Shown: in pieces, positions 58,015 to 64,000 of the stretch
How the letters are laid out: the number at the start of each line of letters is the position of its first letter
How positions within the stretch are numbered: position 1 is the first letter of the stretch
Assembly (NCBI GenBank): GCA_940337035.1
Contig: OW679203.1
Location: forward strand, 73,795,061 to 73,859,060
DNA: 64,000 nucleotides
DNA from: Agriotes lineatus
Lineage: Eukaryota > Arthropoda > Insecta > Coleoptera > Elateridae
Direction of reading: 5' to 3'
Made by a program: the position numbers and the translations under genes
The notes under the pieces: model-generated
The model's input: the letters and a program-made list of their open reading frames with translations, nothing else
Told to the model about the DNA's origin: nothing
Databases searched by the model: none

Positions 58015-58036
58015 GTATGTATGTATGTATGTATGT
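58015..58036 (+). repeat. (TGTA)n microsatellite
   Basis: About five TATG/TGTA units, extending as degenerate TATG toward 58050. It lies inside the TIR transposon, near its left arm. Confidence 0.85.
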
Positions 58037-58355
58037 CTATGTGTATATATCTGATACTATATCTACATTGCTCCCTTCCTTTGTCGTTTTTATCTTCATT
58101 TTGCCTATATTTCCTGTTGAATGATTCATAATATATTTTTTTTGGTTCCCATTTGTGCTTTTCTAATTATACCTACTTAAATTACCTCCATCTTTTGTCA
58201 TATTTTCCTAAAAAGATAAAATCATGTGGATAGAATTAAAACAAGGTTAACTACAAAGTTTATCTAATAAGCTTTAAGACAAAAAATAATGGAAGTTGTT
58301 TTTCTTCACAATACATGCTTTTCAGTACATTCAATGTTCTTCAATGAAAAGTAAC

Positions 58356-60120
58356 CTAACAATCTTCAATCTTTTCTACATATTGAAGATTATCTTCATC
58401 GATGCCGTCGTCAATAAATTAGTGCATCGCTGTTGGTGGGTTGTTCTAGGTAAATAGACCGAACTCAATAGACCGAAAGGCAGTTGACCGAACTCAATTG
58501 ACCGAAAAGCAATAGATCGAAACGTCACTAGACCGAAGCAGCAATAGACAGATAATCACTTGGTCGAAAATATGTTACGGTTATGTAATTGGGTAGGATA
58601 TATCTGCTAAGTATTGTATATTTTACTAGAATAAAGTTAAAATAGAACAAAAAAAATAAAAAACAAGAAAAAAACAAAAAAAAACTTCCAAGCGCCTTGT
58701 CAGTAACTTCGATATTCAAGGAAACATAGTCGATTATTTACGTGGGGTTGCGCATATTTTTTATTTTTAATATTAGTAGATATGTAATTGGGTAGGATAT
58801 ATCTGTTAAGTATTGTATGATTTACTAGAATAAAGTTAAAATAGAATCAAAAACAAAAAAAGCCAGCAGTTTATGCTGCCAGTCCTAAACCTGAATAAAG
58901 TGTGAAGGGAAGTTGATGATGTGAATGTTAATAAATGTAACCGTAATATATTTTCGATAAAGTGATTTTTGGTCTATTGCTGTTTCGGTCTATTGCTATT
59001 CGGTGAATTGAATTCGGTCAACTGCTTTCGGTCTATTGAGTTCGGTCTACTCGCCGTGAGCTCTGTTGGTGCACTCATGTCCAAAGCAATTCTTGCACAT
59101 GTTTGAGCATTTCAAGCTACTATTTCGACACTCATGTTTCTGGCACACCACTCATTATAAGTGTAAACAATGAGGGAGAGTAATCTTTCAGGAGCAGCTG
59201 CCTTTGTGGTTGTAACTGAACGCAAATAACCACCAATCCTTTTCCAACTCCATTTTAGTGGATCTTTATTGACATTGAGTCATTGCTGGTGTTGATAGTA
59301 AACTCTATAAGAGTGTTGTTGTGCAGCTGCTGAAGTGGGGAAGTACAACTAACCTGAAATTTGTGGGTACAGGCTCGTTTGCGATGTTCTGCAAGTAACA
59401 TTGATGGCGCAGGATATCAAAATTATCTTCCTTTTTTTAATGCAATTATCGAAAGAAAAAAATGGTTCCCAGCATCAGTTACTGCATCTGGGTCTGCATT
59501 TGGGTTGTTAAAAATCAACAGCTTTGTATAAAGCTCCTTGTCACGTTGCACTTTTTTAAAAGGTGTTATTTTTCTCTTTCTATAAATTGGAGAAACGGTA
59601 TCACATCCGGCGAAACTGTCAAGAAAACATCCTTCATTTCCCCGATACCACGCTGAATGTCTCCAATGCAGTAAACTTTTTCTTCTTGGTTACCTTTCTT
59701 CGGTACAGCCATCTTCAACTGTTTTTTGGCTGGAGCATGAACAACCAACAATACCAATAAATCGGTGTTACTGCCAATCACGATAGCCTCTTTTTCCTTC
59801 TTTGATTCGTCAATTGTAGTTAAAACGATCTTGGTGTCAGCATCACCTTCTACCTGAATCACTTTGTAGTCAGCTTGCTGTAAGTGTACCGTGATTAGAG
59901 AAATCAGTTGCATCTTGTTCTTACTATTAGTTAGAAATTCTGCTTGTTCAATTCTGCATCTTCCACTTTCACCTCAACATGTGTAGTAGTGGATGATCTG
60001 GGGAAATGTTCGTCTTTTGTGCTGGGTTTTTCACCATAACCATTGGCTTCCCCACTTCCCTGAACCCGTTCTACCATACACTTGCAGCAAATATTACGAG
60101 TTCATAGGCGTCATCTTTGC
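58356..60120 (-). pseudogene. FEN/PIN-like plus Cys-rich transposon protein, broken
   Basis: Minus-strand pieces in order: GYGEKPSTKDEH and VEVKVEDAELNKQ (about 60070-59940), then an open 116-codon stretch (59913-59566) with VIQVEGDADTKIVLTTIDES and EAIVIGSNTDLLVLL. The EGDAD and GSNTDLL acidic pair is what FEN1/XPG-type (PIN-like) nucleases use to bind metal. Next come FAGCDTVSPIYRKRK, TSAAAQQHSYRVYYQ, RSVTTTKAAAPERLL, and a cysteine-rich segment CQKHECRNSSLKCSNMC then KNCFGHECTN (about 59145-59072). A foldback element breaks it there; beyond it DDGIDEDNLQYVEKIEDC and a stop at 58356-58358 complete the C-terminus. I remember similar multi-copy proteins in arthropods and cnidarians with the same order. 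Frameshifts make it non-functional. Whether it is the transposase or an accessory protein is unknown. Confidence 0.7.
58439..59062. mobile_element. Foldback element with TAGACCGAA phrase arrays
   Basis: Flanked by CTGTTGGTG (58430-58438 and 59063-59071), a 9-bp duplication that lies in the coding sequence of the host transposon. Each arm holds about eight phrases of roughly 15 bp built on TAGACCGAA or TTGACCGAA. The series is TAGACCGAACTCAA, TAGACCGAAAGGCAGT, TGACCGAACTCAAT, TGACCGAAAAGCAA, then weaker ones ending GGTCGAAAATATGTTACGG. The right arm mirrors the left. The loop contains a direct repeat of about 70 bp (GTAATTGGGTAGGATATATC at 58585 and 58784). No coding capacity. Confidence 0.88.
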
Positions 60121-60477
60121 TTTTTTTGGCCAAACAGAAAAAGCTATATTTTTACCCCCTTCATATCTCCGTAATCCTTTAGTAGTTCGCAACAATGCAT
60201 AAGACTATTTTTATTGTAAATTAAATACAGATTAATTTTGTATAAGCTAAAGTTTGCGATAAACCTCACAGTTAACGAGATATTTGCGAAAAATTGTTGA
60301 AACCTACCAATTTACCAACTTTCCACCCCCGTCCCCCCTCAAGCCTAAACCCGACGCGCAACATGGTGCAAAATTTACTAAGAGGAGAGTACTGAACAAT
60401 TTGCAATAGTTTGCAACTTTTTTTTTATGTTTGAGTTTTGACAATTTTTGAGCTACCTTGCCTGTACTAAAAACACT

Positions 60478-60612
60478 ACCGTGGCGTCCTACACAATAAT
60501 GGAAATTTATTCCCGTAGTATTCAATTTGACTATCGCAAATAGGCCCTGCTCTTTGAGTTTAATACCCGCTCTCTTCCCACTAGCTAGTCGAGCAACCTT
60601 AAGGATTGCTGT
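60478..60612 (+). repeat. Family A, continuation after the TIR transposon
   Basis: GTGGCGTCCTACACAA, TTATTCCCGTAGTATTC, TTTGACTATCGCAAATAG, CCTGCTCTTTGAGTTTAA and CTAGCTAGTCGAGCAACCTT follow the tail of the uninterrupted copy at 39070-39210. Confidence 0.6.
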
Positions 60613-60786
60613 AGGTCGTAAATGAATATTTATCTGTAACATGACATTCAATAATTAAGGAAAACGGGTTGGAAAAGAAGATGAACAAGAACATAATAAA
60701 CGCCAGAAAGGCATACAGAAACATCATAAGAAAGAAGGGTAGATAGGTAAATTCCTTGATGTTAATTTGACGTACTTGTTCTTTCC

Positions 60787-60918
60787 AAGGTACGGACAAA
60801 TCATTGTCCCCTCTCACTCTAAAGCACTTTAGAGTGAGAGGAGACAACGATCAAGGTACGGACAAACCGTTGTCCCTTCTCACTCTAAGTTGCTTTAGAG
60901 TGAGAGGAGACAACGATC
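60787..60918. repeat. Two tandem 66-bp hairpin units
   Basis: Two head-to-tail units (60787-60852 and 60853-60918) each start AAGGTACGGACAAA and end GACAACGATC. Each can fold into a stem of about 20 bp: TTGTCCCCTCTCACTCTAAAG pairs across a tiny loop with CTTTAGAGTGAGAGG and GACAA, leaving one C-A mismatch. In unit two a base change in the stem is still accommodated by G-T pairing. No coding capacity. Confidence 0.85.
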
Positions 60919-61490
60919 TGTTCGTAGCATGCTAAGGAAAAATATGTCCAATCACATCAAGACACCCTAGGCATAGGAACAAGTAGTAGGAAATCGAATT
61001 TACAGGGTGAGTTACAGTTTTATTTGCGCTTTGGAACTGTAAGTCGGTTAAGTGAAAGTAAAGTAGAGCATTTTTCAATTTTGTTTTTCTATGTGCATAC
61101 TGTGGCCTCATCAAAGAGTTAATCAGACATATCTTCTATTCTTAACAATATTTTTTTAAATGCGGGCCTGGATTGCTTTTCAGTGTGTTTTAATGCTTTT
61201 CGTAATCCATATTCAAATATACCATACATATTAGTGTTTCTAAACGTTTTCATCATAAAAGCCGTTGTCAAGAATGCTTGCCTTAACGGCACTCTAATCA
61301 GAAATAAATTTTAAAAAAACCCACATGATCCATTACAAATACTAAACATAGAGAGATAGGAGGAAGGATAAAATAAAGAATAGAGAAGGCAAGACATATA
61401 GGTGGTGGGGAAGGGGGGACAAAGAAATAACACGCGTTATGTAGAACCTTCAAGAGTAATTTCATACGCGACGGAGCTTTCACACCTGCG
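60919..61490. other. No gene or element recognised
   Basis: AT-rich DNA with short frames of no recognisable content. Confidence 0.45.
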
Positions 61491-61499
61491 GCCGACCTT

Positions 61500-61690
61500 T
61501 TTAGGTTTTATCCTATTTGGTTTGTTCTAAAGCAAAATACAGTACGCCTTTTCATTATATTACGGGCCAGTCGCTATCATGAAGGTACTCCAAATATTTT
61601 TTTGTAGTACCTAGCAAGCTACTACTTTCTCTTTCAGTTTAAGACCCCGCCCATCACGCTAGCCAGTTGAGCAACCGTAGAAACTGCAAC
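61500..61690 (+). repeat. Family A, tail fragment
   Basis: TCTAAAGCAAAATACAGTACGC followed by TCAGTTTAAGACCCCGCCC, in pieces, and CTAGCCAGTTGAGCAACC, in the same orientation as the other copies. The part between the middle and tail blocks is shorter here. Confidence 0.5.
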
Positions 61691-63120
61691 AAGTAGTAAC
61701 AGAATTATACAAAGCATCGAGGTTTTAGCAGTGAGTTTTCCAAAATTGGCAACCCAATCGTTGTCGTTAAGCTATTGATGCAACAGATTCATCGTTAACT
61801 CTTCTAAACTGTTTATCAGATTTAAGCATAATTACATTTGTCTCGAGAGCGAATTTATGCTTGACTCTCAGCCGATCAAAGTGCGTTCAAATCCCGGTAA
61901 CCACACAGACACTTTAAATATTGTACGCCCTCCAGTTACCACGCTATGTGTTAGCTGTTAATCCTTAACAACGGACCCCTTCCTCATTTCGGCGAGCAAG
62001 GCTTACGAAAAAAGAGGTATCATGAAATTACAAGTTTGTTGAATTAAGTATTGGCCTAATATAGGAAGGAGCATTAGTTTCATTACAGACCAGCATACTT
62101 GACATTCAAAATAGATATTTAAAGCCACATATCGTGACCTGTATCCCATTATAAATATCATTAAGAGTATTAGTAGTAAGTAAGTGTAATGGATTCACAG
62201 CTACTCAGCAAATTAATTTTTTTAAATGCAATTTTACCCCATTATAAAAACATTGCTGCAAAATTCCTACTTTGTACACATATCTCACACTACACCCATT
62301 GACAATAATTTTTTGTTATAATTTAGTGGAATTCCACAGTATTTTTATTGATCAAGGTTTTGTCTGCCTTACTGAAGAACATTAACTCATATTTCTGGTG
62401 ACGCACACACTCTACGTCGATACCGAGCTCAGCAAGCCGAACCGAAGGAAAATACATAAAATTGGGAGCGACTGAATGCTGCTGGGAATACGAGAAGAAA
62501 ACTTTTTGTGGAGCTGCTCTGCTACTTTTATAACCTACTTTCCGAATAGCGGCGCTTCGCTGTTGTGACAACTGCAATTGCTTTAGTCGAGTTTATCAAA
62601 ACAGGGCCCCGATTAAATCGTTTCGCTGGAGCCATTATCTAGAAAGTTAATGACAAAGTTGTGTTTCAAACATCTATTGGGGTTTTTCGTTATTTGCGAA
62701 AACAGGAATTGCAGTTGTTTGATTGGGCTTTCTAAAGAATGAATTGAATGTTTGCAACACTTCGTTCTTTGTTTTTAATGGAAATTTATAGAATGTGTCC
62801 CGCTTCATTCATAGCGGAAATGGTGATTATCGGTTCATTATTACTTTTCTCCGTCTAAGAGGCGTAATCACAAAAAATTACCTTCCGAGATTTCTTCAGA
62901 CCTTCACGTTTCAGAGTCCTTAGATGACGAAAAATAGATTTTCCCAATTCCGTCCGTCTGTTGGCGGTATAACTCAAAAACTATTTGTTACAGGAAGACG
63001 CTATTTTGCATGCGGATTACACGTCTACCTGACGTAAAACCGAGAAACATTCGGAGAAATATATACCAAGTGAGCACCTTAAAAAATGTAGTTTAGTTTT
63101 GCTTTACCTGATAAATAGAT
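61691..63120. other. No gene or element recognised
   Basis: AT-rich DNA. GTTCAAATCCCGG near 61888 resembles a tRNA B box, but no matching A box or tRNA fold surrounds it. Confidence 0.45.
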
Positions 63121-63124
63121 ACAA

Positions 63125-63460
63125 GTAATAATTTACACATCGCTCAGGCTTAATCATTGGCGAAAATGTGACCTAAAAGATGTAGGGTAAACATCACAAA
63201 TTGGACAGAATAGTATGGTGCTTCATAACGCAGCAGAAGCTCGTCCACTTCGAGCACGCTCGTGGCTCAGTTATTCTAGTGGCGAAGCGCGGAGTGCAAA
63301 TTTCCACATAACTCAGGCTTTATCATTGACGAATATGAGATTTAACAGATACAACGTAAACATCACAAATTGGATAGAATAGTATGGTGCTTTATAGCGC
63401 ATCAGAAACTCGTCCAATTCAAACACGCCGTTGGTTCAGTTATCCTAGCAGCAAACAAGA
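63125..63460 (+). repeat. 169-bp tandem duplication
   Basis: Two adjacent units share ACTCAGGCTTTATCATTG / GCTCAGGCTTAATCATTG, GTAAACATCACAAATTGGA, AGAATAGTATGGTGCTT, CAGAA-CTCGTCCA and GGTTCAGTTAT. The word CATCACAAAT falls at 63192 and 63361, a period of 169 bp. Divergence by eye is moderate. Confidence 0.85.
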
Positions 63461-64000
63461 AAATGGCTGGAAATATTCGCCTCAGAGCAAGGACAACCAC
63501 CTAAATGATGGGCCAAAAGGTGAATAGCATCATCTCCTAGTTCTAAGAAGAAGAAGAAGAAGCAAAAATTGTAGTAGGATGTACATTCCTCTTCTTTCGA
63601 CATATTATAAGGCGATAAAATAGGTTGATATCCCATTCCTCCAGTTGGTTTAATGTTATATTTACTCCGATATATGACACTATCAACTTTGTTGTTAACT
63701 AATTTACGTATTTCATATAATTCGCCTATGATATAACTAACGGTTAGTGATGATGTGAATCTGCATCCGTTAAGCCCCCCCCCCCCCCGCTTTCTATTCA
63801 TCTACTGGGGTAATATGCAACAATCAAAATACTTATTGTTTTACGAGCATAATAGATGCATTGTCACAACAATTTTCCAATAAAACGAGGAGTTTGTATC
63901 TATAGTATCTTCAGTAAATACTACAAAATTTATTATTTGGAACTGAAGATGTTTAAGATTTAACAAAAAATATAATTATTTGCTACCAACTGCATTTTTG
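63461..64000. other. AT-rich DNA with (AGA)n and C14 tracts
   Basis: A short AAGAAGAAGAAGAAG run lies near 63546-63560 and 14 consecutive cytosines at 63775-63788. The 118-codon minus frame at 63445-63801 spans both low-complexity tracts and is not credible as a gene. Confidence 0.6.

Larger units (their letters stand above)
57628..60469 (-). mobile_element. 2.84-kb TIR transposon, Academ-like (tentative)
   Basis: Terminal inverted repeats start TAGTACAG at 57628 and end CTGTACTA at 60469, and continue inward for roughly 250-300 bp. Both ends share, in order, TTGCGCGTCGGGTTTAGG, then TCGCAAA/TATCTCGTTAACT, TATACAAAATTAAT and TTACAATAAAA. AAA flanks both ends (57625-57627, 60470-60472), a 3-bp target duplication. 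The surrounding family-A repeat resumes across the element when compared with the intact copy at 39.06-39.2 kb, which confirms the boundaries. It encodes one recognisable protein on the minus strand. Long TIRs, a 3-bp duplication and a FEN/XPG-like domain recall the Academ superfamily, but that name is from memory and untested. Confidence 0.75.

Noticed and set aside
61870..61910. B-box-like GTTCAAATCCCGG, possible tRNA
   Set aside because: No A box at the right distance and no cloverleaf; chance or a very old SINE.
63445..63801. 118-codon minus-strand frame
   Set aside because: Spans an (AGA)n run and a poly-C tract that create long low-complexity residue runs; not credible.

Overview
The window is AT-rich, intron- and repeat-type eukaryotic DNA with almost no host coding sequence. 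Its transposon content points to an arthropod: many decayed RTE-type LINEs, a CR1/Jockey-like LINE, a LINE carrying an RNase H domain, a hAT element, a mariner derivative, a piggyBac-type MITE and a tRNA-derived SINE. My guess is an insect with a large genome, perhaps hemimetabolous; the species is not determinable by reading. The one convincing host-gene piece is a 174-bp exon on the minus strand (17245-17418), probably from an ABC-A transporter. A weaker candidate terminal exon lies at 34942-35108 (+). If both are real, most of the window is intron or intergenic DNA.

Layout. 1-9345: unique AT-rich DNA with a piggyBac-like MITE (4769-5395, TTAA ends), a tRNA-SINE (6280-6592) and RTE scraps. 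9345-10650: the 3' part of a LINE with an open 402-codon reading frame (RNase H plus zinc knuckle). 10650-17240: a 5S-like relic, an LTR-like repeat and a TA-flanked MITE (13038-13385). 17245-17418: the ABCA-like exon. 18.4-27 kb: LTR-like promoter DNA with tandem repeats, a long minus-strand RTE relic (21770-24660) split by a 925-bp TG...CA insertion, and a hairpin element near 25 kb. 29-39.2 kb: same-orientation copies of a long dispersed repeat (called family A here), another RTE relic, and a clean 5'-truncated RTE insertion (31960-32814) with a 13-bp target-site duplication. 39263-40180: a palindrome made from two mariner 5' halves. 42.4-46.2 kb: a reverse SINE, then a three-level nest (CR1-like LINE > TIR element > foldback element), then RTE. 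51.8-56.6 kb: a second copy of the 13-kb MITE carrying its own nested TIR insertion, a complete but decayed hAT (52690-54560) and a second RTE insertion with a 13-bp duplication. 57.6-60.5 kb: a 2.84-kb TIR transposon encoding a decayed FEN/PIN-like plus Cys-rich protein. It sits inside a family-A repeat and is itself interrupted by a foldback element whose 9-bp duplication falls in the coding sequence. The last 3.5 kb holds a tandem pair of perfect-looking 66-bp hairpins and a 169-bp tandem duplication.

The genes do not form a pathway. What links them is the order of insertion, which can be read from target-site duplications and from open reading frames that resume across the breaks. The most unusual items are the two foldback elements (43.85-44.56 kb and 58.44-59.06 kb). 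Their inverted arms are arrays of short 'core plus spacer' phrases (TTTAGGCGC and TAGACCGAA). The FEN/PIN-encoding TIR transposon that hosts the second is also notable. Everything here was read by eye. Boundaries given to the base rest on visible duplications or inverted ends; the others are approximate.
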